This document shows, one piece after another, positions 53,690-63,604 of a DNA stretch of 64,000 nucleotides. Each line of letters begins with the position of its first letter. The first letter of the stretch is position 1. The notes beneath the pieces were generated by a model, which saw only the letters and a program-made list of their open reading frames with translations, searched no databases and was not told the origin of the DNA. Made by a program: the position numbers and the translations under genes. The DNA lies in contig JAABSC010000008.1 in the NCBI GenBank assembly GCA_011390565.1, positions 41,296 through 105,295 on the forward strand, written 5' to 3'. Source of the stretch: Thioalkalivibrio paradoxus. Its GTDB lineage: Bacteria; Pseudomonadota; Gammaproteobacteria; Ectothiorhodospirales; Ectothiorhodospiraceae.

Positions 53690-54041
53690 GATGTCGCTGG
53701 CCGAGGGGATTCTGCGCATCATCGAGGAGCAGGCCGCCGCGCGCGGCTTCGACCGGGTGCTGCGGGTGCGGCTCGAGGTGGGACGTCTCGCGGGCGTGGA
53801 GATCGAGGCCCTCCGGTTCAGTTTCGACGCCGTGATGCGCGAGAGTGTCGCGGAGTCGGCGGTCCTCGAAATCGTCGACGTCCCGGGGCAGGGCTGGTGC
53901 CTGGACTGCGCCGCGACCGTCGAGATCGACGCGCTCTACGCTGCCTGCCCGCACTGTGGCGGGTATCGGGTGCAGGCCTCGGGCGGCCTGGAGATGCGGG
54001 TGCTCGACCTCGAGGTCGATACCACCGATCCGCTGCCATGA
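53682..54041 (+). CDS. hypA: HypA nickel-delivery protein
   Basis: A 119-residue metallochaperone: MHEMSLAEGI with His2 as nickel ligand, and a zinc finger of WCLDCAATVE and CPHCGGYRVQ. Brings nickel to the hydrogenase large subunit with HypB. Overlaps the HupK-like gene by 8 bases. A 260-base gap with a REP doublet separates it from hypB. Confidence 0.95.
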   Translation: MHEMSLAEGILRIIEEQAAARGFDRVLRVRLEVGRLAGVEIEALRFSFDAVMRESVAESAVLEIVDVPGQGWCLDCAATVEIDALYAACPHCGGYRVQASGGLEMRVLDLEVDTTDPLP

Positions 54042-54048
54042 GCGAGGT

Positions 54049-54195
54049 GGGGTGCCTTGGCGTTCGGATAGGAAAGCCCCCTGTAGGAGCGAGCCCGCTC
54101 GCGAATCAGCGTTGGGTGGGCCCGCCAGCGCCAAACGCGCCTGAGGCGCGTTCGCGTGCAAGGCACGTTCCTGCAGGGGGTGCCTTGGCGTTCGG
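54049..54195. repeat. REPIN-like inverted REP doublet with flanking direct repeats
   Basis: CTGTAGGAGCGAGCCCGCTC with GCGAA after it is a Pseudomonas-type REP (hairpin GCGAGC-CC-GCTCGC at 54089-54102). The right half, read on the minus strand, begins CCCCCTGCAGGAACGTGCCT, a second diverged REP in inverted orientation ending at 54180. GGGGTGCCTTGGCGTTCGG occurs at 54049-54067 and again at 54177-54195. No RAYT transposase gene is in the window. Confidence 0.75.
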
Positions 54196-54301
54196 GTTGG
54201 CCCGTTGTGGCAAAGCCCCACGGGTTGCCTCATGAACAGCAGGGGTGGGGTCACTGCGGTTATTATTGAAAGTTGAAGTCGGCGATTCGAGGAGATGACA
54301 G

Positions 54302-55381
54302 ATGTGCACGGTCTGCGGTTGCGGGGAAGGCGAGACTCGGGTGGAAGGACAGCCCACGGGAGGTCATGCGCACGAACACCAACATGCCGATGGCACCGTG
54401 CACAGCCACGCCCATCCGCATCACCACGGTCACGAACACAGCCATGAGCACGCCCATGTCCACGAGCATCGGCACGCGGACGGCACGGTGCATGCGCACG
54501 CACACGATCACGCCCACGCGCACGGACACGGCACGGGGCACGATCACGACCACCCGCACGCGCATGTGCACGGACAGGGTGACGATTTCCACTACGGCCA
54601 CGGTCCCGCGCACGCGCACGCCCCGGGGCTGTCGCAGGAGCGCATGGTGCGCATCGAGCAGGACATTCTCGGCAAGAACAATGCCTACGCCGAGAACAAC
54701 CGGAACCTGTTCGAAACGAACGGAATCCTGGCGCTGAACCTCGTCTCCAGTCCCGGGTCCGGCAAGACCAGCCTGCTCACTGCCACCATCGAGCGCCTGC
54801 GGGGCCGATACCCCGTCAGCGTCATCGAGGGCGACCAGCAGACCAGCAACGACGCCGAACGCATCCGCGCGACGGGTGTGCCGGCGGTGCAGGTCAACAC
54901 CGGCAAGGGCTGCCACCTGGACGCGCACATGATCGGCCACGCGGTCGATCACCTGAAGCTCGAAGGGCGCGGGCTGCTGCTGATCGAGAACGTTGGCAAC
55001 CTGGTCTGTCCCTCGGCCTTCGATCTGGGCGAGGCACACAAGGTCGTGATCCTGTCCGTGACCGAGGGCGAGGACAAGCCGCTGAAATATCCGGACATGT
55101 TCAACGCCTCGGACCTGATGATCCTGAACAAGGTCGACCTGCTGCCCTACGTCGATTTCGATGTCGAGCGGTGCATCGAGTACGCGCGGCGGATCAACCC
55201 GAGGCTCGAGGTTCTGCAGCTCTCGGCCCGGACCGGCGAAGGCATGGACGCATGGCTGAACTGGCTGCAGACTGCGATGGGTCCGGAGGCGTCCCCGGCA
55301 GCCGTCGAAGACGTCGAGGCGCTACGGCGCCGAGTCGCCGAACTCGAGGCCGAGCTGCAGGCGGTACGTGGGGGCGGCTGA
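54302..55381 (+). CDS. hypB: HypB nickel-inserting GTPase with His-rich region
   Basis: A 359-residue GTPase. Order of parts: CTVCGCGEG, the high-affinity nickel motif; a region of about 90 residues with roughly 35 His, including a repeated HADGTVH unit; then the SIMIBI GTPase with [14 protein letters not shown] (P-loop), [25 protein letters not shown] (metal site) and LNKVDLLPY. The C-terminus is an added coiled coil ([16 protein letters not shown]). The His tract suggests nickel storage as well as delivery. A GAGGAG site lies before the ATG. Confidence 0.95.
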   Translation: MCTVCGCGEGETRVEGQPTGGHAHEHQHADGTVHSHAHPHHHGHEHSHEHAHVHEHRHADGTVHAHAHDHAHAHGHGTGHDHDHPHAHVHGQGDDFHYGHGPAHAHAPGLSQERMVRIEQDILGKNNAYAENNRNLFETNGILALNLVSSPGSGKTSLLTATIERLRGRYPVSVIEGDQQTSNDAERIRATGVPAVQVNTGKGCHLDAHMIGHAVDHLKLEGRGLLLIENVGNLVCPSAFDLGEAHKVVILSVTEGEDKPLKYPDMFNASDLMILNKVDLLPYVDFDVERCIEYARRINPRLEVLQLSARTGEGMDAWLNWLQTAMGPEASPAAVEDVEALRRRVAELEAELQAVRGGG

Positions 55382-55409
55382 ATCCCCCCTTCATCCGGAG
55401 CCCGGCACG

Positions 55410-57914
<2,505 letters not shown>

Positions 57915-57930
57915 CCTGAAAGTACAGCCC

Positions 57931-58040
57931 GTAGGGTGCCGTGAGGCGAAGCCGAACCGCACCGAAACCACGTTGGCCCTGACACCACAGGCTCCAGGAG
58001 CCTCGAGCGGCGCAATTCGCTGCGCTCATTGGCACCCTAC
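57931..58040. repeat. GTAGGGTGC-type inverted repeat element
   Basis: GTAGGGTGCC (57931-57940) and GGCACCCTAC (58031-58040) are perfect 10-base ends of an imperfect inverted repeat with arms of about 33 bases; inner parts (GAGGCGAAGCCGAACCGC / GCGCAATTCGCTGCGCTC) also pair. Just beyond lies CAGGGGTGGCCGGCGCCATG, a flank shared with CCACGGA copies 3 and 4. The 364-base gap from 57915 otherwise holds only the toxin-antitoxin promoter region. Confidence 0.75.
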
Positions 58041-58235
58041 CCATTTCATGATCAGGGGTGGCCGGCGCCATGGCAGTCAGCAATGGACCAGGCCAAACAG
58101 GCATTGCCGTAAATCTGCGTTCAGCCCTCACGCCTGCAGGGGAGCGACAGGCCGCTGTCCGGGTGCAAGAACCCGCAGCACGATGGCAGCAATCATCCGC
58201 AGCAACCCGGCTGGCTGTGATGGTCTTGTCTGGCA

Positions 58236-58253
58236 GTGATACTATTGTGTCAC
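58236..58253 (+). promoter_or_regulatory. Candidate operator/promoter of the toxin-antitoxin pair
   Basis: GTGATACTATTGTGTCAC is an imperfect palindrome that contains TACTAT, a possible -10, about 26 bases before the antitoxin start. Antitoxins of this class repress their own promoter at such sites. Confidence 0.45.
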
Positions 58254-58278
58254 TAGCAGATGGTTTCGAGGTGGTCCC

Positions 58279-58536
58279 ATGAAAGTCGAGCTCGTTACGA
58301 ATCTCAAACGCCAGGCCACGAAAATTCTCGCAGACCTCCACCGGTCGAAGGAGCCCGTACTGATCACTGAGCATGGTCAGCCATCGGCTTATCTTGTCGA
58401 TGTGCAGGATTACGAATTCATGCAGCGCCGACTTGAGCTGCTTGACGGGCTCGCACGGGGAGAGCGTGCTGGACTGGAAGGAAGGACGTACAGTCAAGGA
58501 GAGGCCAGGGAGAAAATGAGTAAATGGCTGAAGTAA
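58279..58536 (+). CDS. Phd/YefM-type antitoxin
   Basis: An 85-residue antitoxin: MKVELVTNLKRQATKILADL, then EPVLITEHGQPSAYLVDVQDYEFM, the Phd/YefM DNA-binding and dimer fold, and a C-terminal toxin-binding helix (TYSQGEAREKMSKWL). It overlaps the toxin by 13 bases. Local AT content is higher than in the flanking hyp genes. Confidence 0.9.
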   Translation: MKVELVTNLKRQATKILADLHRSKEPVLITEHGQPSAYLVDVQDYEFMQRRLELLDGLARGERAGLEGRTYSQGEAREKMSKWLK

Positions 58537-58826
58537 TCTGGACGGAGCCCGCTGTTCAGGAACTGGATGCCATCGCTGAATACATTGCGTTGGATAATCC
58601 TGCGGCGGCAGGACACCTGGTCGAAAAGGTATTCGCTGGAACCGAACGTTTGGCAGATTTTCCTCGATCAGGAAGGATTCCTCCAGAATTACCCGATTCG
58701 GTATACCGGGAAGTAGTGGTAACGCCTTGCCGCATATTTTATCGCGAAGCTGAGGGCCGGGTTCTGATCCTTTACGTCATGAGAGAGGAGCGGCAGCTTC
58801 GTGTATATATGCTGGGAATTGGCTAA
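58524..58826 (+). CDS. RelE/ParE-family toxin
   Basis: A 100-residue toxin of the RelE/ParE superfamily: VIWTEPAVQELDAIAEYIAL, then AERLADFPRSGRIPPEL-type core (GTERLADFPRSGRIPPELPD), YREVVVTPCRIFYR and the end LYVMREERQLRVYML. ParE-like (gyrase) rather than RelE-like (mRNA cleavage) from the FPRSGR motif, but not certain. Together with the antitoxin it interrupts the hyp operon. Confidence 0.9.
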   Translation: MAEVIWTEPAVQELDAIAEYIALDNPAAAGHLVEKVFAGTERLADFPRSGRIPPELPDSVYREVVVTPCRIFYREAEGRVLILYVMREERQLRVYMLGIG

Positions 58827-59145
58827 GCCCCATTGCGACCCCTGCGCATAAAAGGCAATCGGCCGTTGAATTGACCACCCACTCAATGGGTCCCGCTTTA
58901 GGTACGCCGACGACGGCGATGCTGATCTGACCCCTGAAGGCATGCCACCGCAAGGAAACCGCCCGGACTTCCGGAGCCGGACCGGCCCGCCTGGTTCTTC
59001 CGGGGACAGTACACCCCCGATGTGGCAGCCTGCGGTTTGGCGCGGGCATGGGCACTTGCCGGGGTACGGCGTGCAGGCGCGGTTATGGCCTGCTCCCGCA
59101 CCGTGGTTTCTTGCACTGCGGGCATCGAGGCCCGAAAATCGCGCC
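58827..59145. other. 319-base gap without a recognised gene
   Basis: Separates the toxin gene from hypC2. It contains GACCACCCACTCAATGGGTC with a small ACCCA/TGGGT palindrome and a GC-rich stretch. No open frame with coding character, no terminator and no clear repeat are seen. It may be the scar of an inserted element. Confidence 0.4.
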
Positions 59146-59379
59146 ATGTGTCTCGCGATCCCCGTAAAAGTGGTTGAACTGCTGGAGGCCGAGCAGGCCC
59201 TGGTCGATGTCGGTGGCGTGCGCAAGGAGGTGGACGTAAGCCTGGTCGATGGGGTGCAGGCCGGTGACTACGTGATCCTGCACGTCGGTTTCGCGATCAA
59301 CCGCCTGGACGAGGGTGAGGCGCAGAAAACGCTGGCGATGCTGCGCGAGATGGGCGTGCAGCCCGACGAGGCGGCATGA
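59146..59379 (+). CDS. hypC: HypC hydrogenase chaperone, copy 2
   Basis: A 77-residue HypC with the essential MCLAIPVKV start (Cys2), VDVGGVRKEVDVSLVDGVQA and the VGFAINRLDEGEAQKTL end typical of standard HypC. It overlaps hypD by four bases and is the canonical hypCDE partner. The longer copy at 51.8 kb is probably specific for one hydrogenase. Confidence 0.95.
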   Translation: MCLAIPVKVVELLEAEQALVDVGGVRKEVDVSLVDGVQAGDYVILHVGFAINRLDEGEAQKTLAMLREMGVQPDEAA

Positions 59380-60521
59380 AGTACGTCGACGAGTTCCGCG
59401 ACGGGCGCGTGGCGCGCGACCTTGCGAAAAGCATCGCGGCCGAAGTGCAGCCGGAGCGGCGCTACCACCTGATGGAGTTCTGTGGCGGGCATACGCACGC
59501 GATCTCGCGCTACGGCCTGCGCGACCTGCTGCCGCCGGAGATCCGTTTCATTCACGGCCCCGGCTGTCCGGTCTGCGTGCTGCCGATCGGACGCATCGAC
59601 AGCGCGATCGAACTGGCCCGCGATCACGGCGTGATCCTGTGCAGCTATGGCGACACGCTGCGCGTGCCGGCGTCGGAGCGGCTGAGCCTGCTGCGCGCCA
59701 AGGCCGAGGGCGCCGATATCCGCATGGTCTATTCCAGTGCCGACGCGTTGAAGATCGCGCGCGAGAATCCCTCGCGCGAAGTCGTGTTCTTCGCGATCGG
59801 CTTCGAGACCACCACGCCGCCGACCGCGGTCGCGCTGCGCCAGGCGCGTGCCGAAGGGCTGAAGAATTTCAGCGTCTTCGCAAACCACGTGCTGACCCCG
59901 TCGGCGATCCAGAACATCCTCGAATCCCCCGAGGTGCGCGAACTCGGCACGGTGCCGCTGGATGGCTTCATCGGCCCCTCGCACGTCTCCACCATCATCG
60001 GCAGCCGTCCCTACGAATTCTTCGCGGAGGAATTCCAGAAGCCGGTCGTGATCGCCGGCTTCGAACCGCTGGACGTGCTGCAGTCGGTGCTGATGCTCGT
60101 GCGGCAGCTGAACGAAGGCCGGGCCGAGGTCGAGAACCAGTTCAGCCGGGCGGTGACCCGCGACGGCAACCTGAAGGCACAGGCGATGGTCGCCGAGGTC
60201 TTCGAGCTGCGTGAACGCTTCGAATGGCGAGGATTGGGCGAGGTGCCGTACAGCGCGCTGCGCATTCGCGAGGCTTTCCGCGAGTTCGACGCCGAGGTGC
60301 GCTTCGATCTGCCGTACCGGTCGGTCCCCGATCACAAGGCCTGCGAGTGCGGCACGATCCTGCGCGGCCTGAAGCAGCCGCAGGACTGCAAGGTGTTCGG
60401 TACCGTCTGCACCCCGGACAACCCGCTGGGCTCCTGCATGGTGTCCGCCGAGGGCGCCTGCGCGGCCTACTACACCTACGGCCAGTTCAAGGGCGCCACC
60501 GTGACTGCAGAGGCCTCGTGA
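59376..60521 (+). CDS. hypD: HypD, Fe(CN)2CO assembly scaffold
   Basis: A 381-residue iron-sulfur protein on which Fe(CN)2CO is built. The three conserved regions are present: MEFCGGHTHAISRYG, HGPGCPVCVLP and the C-terminal [4Fe-4S] and disulfide cysteines (CECGTILRG, CKVFGTVCTPDNPLGSCMVS). Length is normal. Overlaps hypE by four bases (GTGA). Confidence 0.96.
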   Translation: MKYVDEFRDGRVARDLAKSIAAEVQPERRYHLMEFCGGHTHAISRYGLRDLLPPEIRFIHGPGCPVCVLPIGRIDSAIELARDHGVILCSYGDTLRVPASERLSLLRAKAEGADIRMVYSSADALKIARENPSREVVFFAIGFETTTPPTAVALRQARAEGLKNFSVFANHVLTPSAIQNILESPEVRELGTVPLDGFIGPSHVSTIIGSRPYEFFAEEFQKPVVIAGFEPLDVLQSVLMLVRQLNEGRAEVENQFSRAVTRDGNLKAQAMVAEVFELRERFEWRGLGEVPYSALRIREAFREFDAEVRFDLPYRSVPDHKACECGTILRGLKQPQDCKVFGTVCTPDNPLGSCMVSAEGACAAYYTYGQFKGATVTAEAS

Positions 60522-61579
60522 GCGCGAACCCGAAGGCGCTCAAGCGCGGCTACATCCGCCCGCTGGACCTGAAGCACGGCACGGTGGAGATGTCCCACGG
60601 CGGTGGCGGCCGCGCGATGGCGCAACTCATCGACGAACTGTTCCAGCCGGCCTTCGAAAACCCCTGGCTGCGCCAGTCCAATGACCAGGCGCTGCTGACC
60701 CGCCCCGAGGGCCGCATCGTGATGGCGACGGACAGCCACGTCGTCTCGCCGCTGTTCTTTCCCGGCGGCGACATCGGCAGCCTGTCGGTGCACGGCACGA
60801 TCAACGATGTCGCGACCAGCGGCGCGAAGCCGCTCTGGCTCTCGGCCGGCTTCATCCTCGAGGAAGGCTTTCCGCTGGCGGACCTGAAACGCATCGTCGA
60901 TTCCATGGCGTCGGCGGCGGCGAAAGCGGGCGTGCCGATCGTCACCGGCGACACCAAGGTGGTCGAGCGGGGCAAGGGCGACGGTGTGTTCATCAACACC
61001 ACCGGGGTCGGTGTGGTTCCCGATGGCATCGAGATCTCCGGCGACCGGGCACGTCCGGGCGACACCATCCTGGTCAGCGGGTACCTCGGCGATCACGGCG
61101 TGGCGATCATGTCGCTGCGCGAGAACCTCAGTTTCAGCACCCACATCGTGTCCGACTCGGCGGCCCTGCACGAGTTGATCGCGGCAATGGTGGAGGCGGC
61201 TCCGGACATCCACTGCCTGCGCGACCCCACGCGCGGTGGACTGGCGGCGACCCTGAACGAGATCGCCCGGCAGTCGGGCGCGGGCATGGCGATCCGGGAG
61301 GACGACATTCCGGTGCGCGAGGAGGTCGACGCCGCCTGTGAACTGCTGGGGCTGGACCCGCTCTATGTCGCGAACGAAGGCAAGGTCGTTGCGATCTGTC
61401 CTTCCGAATCGGCCGAGACCTTGCTCGCGGCCATGCGTGCCCATCCCCTGGGTGCGGATGCGGCGATCATCGGCCAGGTGATCGAGGACAGCCACGGCTT
61501 CGTGCAGATGGAAACGAGCTTCGGCGGGCGCCGCAACGTCGACTGGATCTCAGGCGAGCAACTTCCGCGCATCTGTTGA
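60518..61579 (+). CDS. hypE: HypE carbamoyl dehydratase
   Basis: A 353-residue PurM-like ATPase that converts the carbamoyl group on its C-terminal cysteine to thiocyanate. It begins MSHGGGGRAM-like after a short lead (VEMSHGGGGRAMAQLIDEL), has TDSHVVSPLFFPGGDIG and RDPTRGGLAATLNEIA, and ends PRIC, the acceptor Cys as last residue. Start GTG at 60518, inside the hypD stop. Confidence 0.96.
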   Translation: MSANPKALKRGYIRPLDLKHGTVEMSHGGGGRAMAQLIDELFQPAFENPWLRQSNDQALLTRPEGRIVMATDSHVVSPLFFPGGDIGSLSVHGTINDVATSGAKPLWLSAGFILEEGFPLADLKRIVDSMASAAAKAGVPIVTGDTKVVERGKGDGVFINTTGVGVVPDGIEISGDRARPGDTILVSGYLGDHGVAIMSLRENLSFSTHIVSDSAALHELIAAMVEAAPDIHCLRDPTRGGLAATLNEIARQSGAGMAIREDDIPVREEVDAACELLGLDPLYVANEGKVVAICPSESAETLLAAMRAHPLGADAAIIGQVIEDSHGFVQMETSFGGRRNVDWISGEQLPRIC

Positions 61580-61623
61580 CGCGCGTACACTCCCCGCGTT
61601 TTTCAAACCCAACAGGAATCCCG

Positions 61624-62109
61624 ATGCAGATTTCCACGAACAGCGTCGTCTTGATCGACTACACCCTGACCAACGACCAGGGCAAGGTGATCGATACTTC
61701 ATCCGGCCGCGAACCGCTGGCGTACCTCCAGGGCCACCAGAACATCATCTCCGGCCTGGAGTCGGCGCTGGAAGGCAAGTCCGCCGGCGACCGTGTGCAG
61801 GTGTCGATCGCCCCGGCCGACGGCTACGGCGAACGCGACGAGTCGCTTTCCCAGTCGGTACCTCGCCAGATGTTCGAGGATGCCGACAAGGTCATCGTGG
61901 GCATGCAGTTTCACACCATGACCGAACAGGGCCAGCAGCAGGTGGTTACGGTGACAGCGGTGGATGCCGAGAATGTCACCGTCGATGCCAATCACCCGCT
62001 CGCCGGCGAGACGCTGAATTTCGACGTCACCGTCGTCGAGGTGCGCGAGCCCCTGCCCGAGGAACTGGAGCACGGCCACGTGCATGGTCCGGGTGGCCAC
62101 CACCACTGA
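61624..62109 (+). CDS. slyD: SlyD-type FKBP peptidyl-prolyl isomerase
   Basis: A 161-residue SlyD-like protein: FKBP domain split by an IF chaperone domain (VVLIDYTLTNDQGKVIDTSS; PADGYGERDESLSQSVPRQMF; NHPLAGETLNFDVTVVEVRE) and a short His-rich tail (EHGHVHGPGGHHH). SlyD helps HypB deliver nickel, so its position right after hypE is functional. The long Cys/His tail of E. coli SlyD is reduced here. Confidence 0.92.
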   Translation: MQISTNSVVLIDYTLTNDQGKVIDTSSGREPLAYLQGHQNIISGLESALEGKSAGDRVQVSIAPADGYGERDESLSQSVPRQMFEDADKVIVGMQFHTMTEQGQQQVVTVTAVDAENVTVDANHPLAGETLNFDVTVVEVREPLPEELEHGHVHGPGGHHH

Positions 62110-62137
62110 ATTTCCAACGGATCCCTGAGCGGTTGGC

Positions 62138-62255
62138 GTGAAAAACCAGCCACGGAAGAATATGCAGGCACACGGAAAAGGGCTTGATTCTTCCGTATTT
62201 TCCGGGTTCTTCCGGGGCTCATCTTTTCATTGTCAGGGGTGGCGTAGTGCCATGA
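62138..62255. repeat. CCACGGA-type palindromic element, copy 4
   Basis: Left arm AGCCACGGAAGAATATGCAG, right arm TTCCGGGTTCTTCCGGGGCT. The outer string CCGTGGCTGGTTTTTCACG (minus strand) is identical with copy 3. The flank ATCTTTTCATTGTCAGGGG continues as GTGGCGTAGTGCCATG. Between convergent genes. Confidence 0.75.
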
Positions 62256-62295
62256 TCGTTGGTGGCCGCTCGGCGCGGGGCGGTGGGTACCGGAG

Positions 62296-62919
62296 TCAGC
62301 GCGGTTGCAGTGATTCGAGGAGCGCGTGAAAGGCGCCCGCCTGTTCCTCGACCGTCGCCTCGGGTCCGGTGAACTTGAAGAAAACCGCGCCCTCCGGACC
62401 CTCCACGATCGCACCGATCAGCGCATAGCCCGGGCGGATGTCCGCTCGCGGCGCCATGGGTCCGGCCGCGGCGTTATAGGTCCCCCGCGTCCGCACCTGT
62501 GTCACCGCAAGTCCGGCAATCTCCAGTTCTTCGCGCTCGGCGACCTCGCGGATCGGTTGTCCATCCTCGGGGTCGAACTGCGCGAACCAACGTTCGACGT
62601 TGGCCTCGACCGTTCCGCCCTGGGTGGGACCGAAGTGGAAGACGGCCACCTCGCCACCCTCGGAGTCGCCGGTGGCAGCCGGCGTGCGGTAGGTCGCCAC
62701 CCGCATCGGCCGATCATTCGCGCGCTCCCAGGTCGTTGGAATCGCCCATACCAGCCCTGCCACTTCGCCGGTTTCCTCGACCGCGGCGGAGTCCATGGCA
62801 GGCTCCTGGACAACGGCCGCAACCGGTTCCGGTGCCTGCGCGGAATCCTCGGGCGAACAGCCCGCCAACGCCGCGGTCATCAGGGCCAATCCAACTGCTA
62901 CGTACATCCGGTGGCGCAT
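62296..62919 (-). CDS. Lipoprotein of unknown function
   Basis: A 207-residue exported lipoprotein: the signal peptide ends in lipobox LAGC (Cys about residue 21), followed by a Pro/Ala/Glu linker and a beta-rich domain (VWAIPTTWERAND; VAVFHFGPTQGGTVEANVERW; FFKFTGPEATVEEQ). I know of similar exported proteins without a named function. ATG 62919 or 62907. Confidence 0.72.
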   Translation of the reverse strand: MRHRMYVAVGLALMTAALAGCSPEDSAQAPEPVAAVVQEPAMDSAAVEETGEVAGLVWAIPTTWERANDRPMRVATYRTPAATGDSEGGEVAVFHFGPTQGGTVEANVERWFAQFDPEDGQPIREVAEREELEIAGLAVTQVRTRGTYNAAAGPMAPRADIRPGYALIGAIVEGPEGAVFFKFTGPEATVEEQAGAFHALLESLQPR

Positions 62920-63027
62920 GCGATCCTGTCTCCGTCGAATTCAATGGAGCTGAAGTATCGGCCAATCGGCGCTTCACCACACGTTTAAACCGGGTTCATA
63001 CGCGGGTTTTGCGAATCGCCGGATCGG

Positions 63028-63603
63028 TTACAGGCGGGTCTCGAAGTGCTCGACGTGGTAACGGGTCAGTTGCAGCTCCCGCGGCCAGGCGTCGATCGGG
63101 AGTCCGGCCTTGCGCCAGAGCGCGGCGATGAAGGATTCGGGATCGGGGAGCTGTTCCCATACCGCCGGGAGGAAGGTGGCCCGATGGGTACCGCTGCGCA
63201 CGACCAGGCCGTCGACGCCGGGGCGCAGGGTCACGAGCAGCTCCGACCGGTCGGCGACCACCAGGCCCTGCTGCGGACCGAGGGTTGAAACCGAGAGTTC
63301 GAGGCCGTCCAGCTCCCGGATCTCCAGCGCCGCGAAACGCGGATCGCGGCGCGCCGCCGCGTAGCCATTGGCCGCGACGTCCTGTGCCAGCGGGCGCGTG
63401 GGTTCGAGGGAACCGATGCAGCCGCGCAGACGCCCTTCGCGTTTCAGGGTGACGAAACTGGCGCCCGGATGGAGCAGGGCCGGCGTCTCGCTCACCAGGT
63501 CGAGCGTCGGTTCGGCCCGGGCCTCGGCCGCATGCCGCACCCCCAGCGTTGCCAGGTTCAGCAGCCGCTCCCGCAGGGCCGGCTCGTGCAGGTCGATGTC
63601 CAT
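63028..63603 (-). CDS. AmmeMemoRadiSam system protein A (AMMECR1 domain)
   Basis: A 191-residue AMMECR1-fold protein: ALLHPGASFVTLKREGRLRG, the hallmark LRGCIGSLEPTRPL with its Cys, RDPRFAALEIRELDGLELSVS and FLPAVWEQLPDPESFIAALW. Paired with a MEMO1-like protein in the conserved AmmeMemoRadiSam set, with a radical SAM enzyme as third member; the function is not settled. ATG 63603 follows the upstream gene's stop by one base. Confidence 0.92.
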   Translation of the reverse strand: MDIDLHEPALRERLLNLATLGVRHAAEARAEPTLDLVSETPALLHPGASFVTLKREGRLRGCIGSLEPTRPLAQDVAANGYAAARRDPRFAALEIRELDGLELSVSTLGPQQGLVVADRSELLVTLRPGVDGLVVRSGTHRATFLPAVWEQLPDPESFIAALWRKAGLPIDAWPRELQLTRYHVEHFETRL

Positions 63604-63604
63604 G

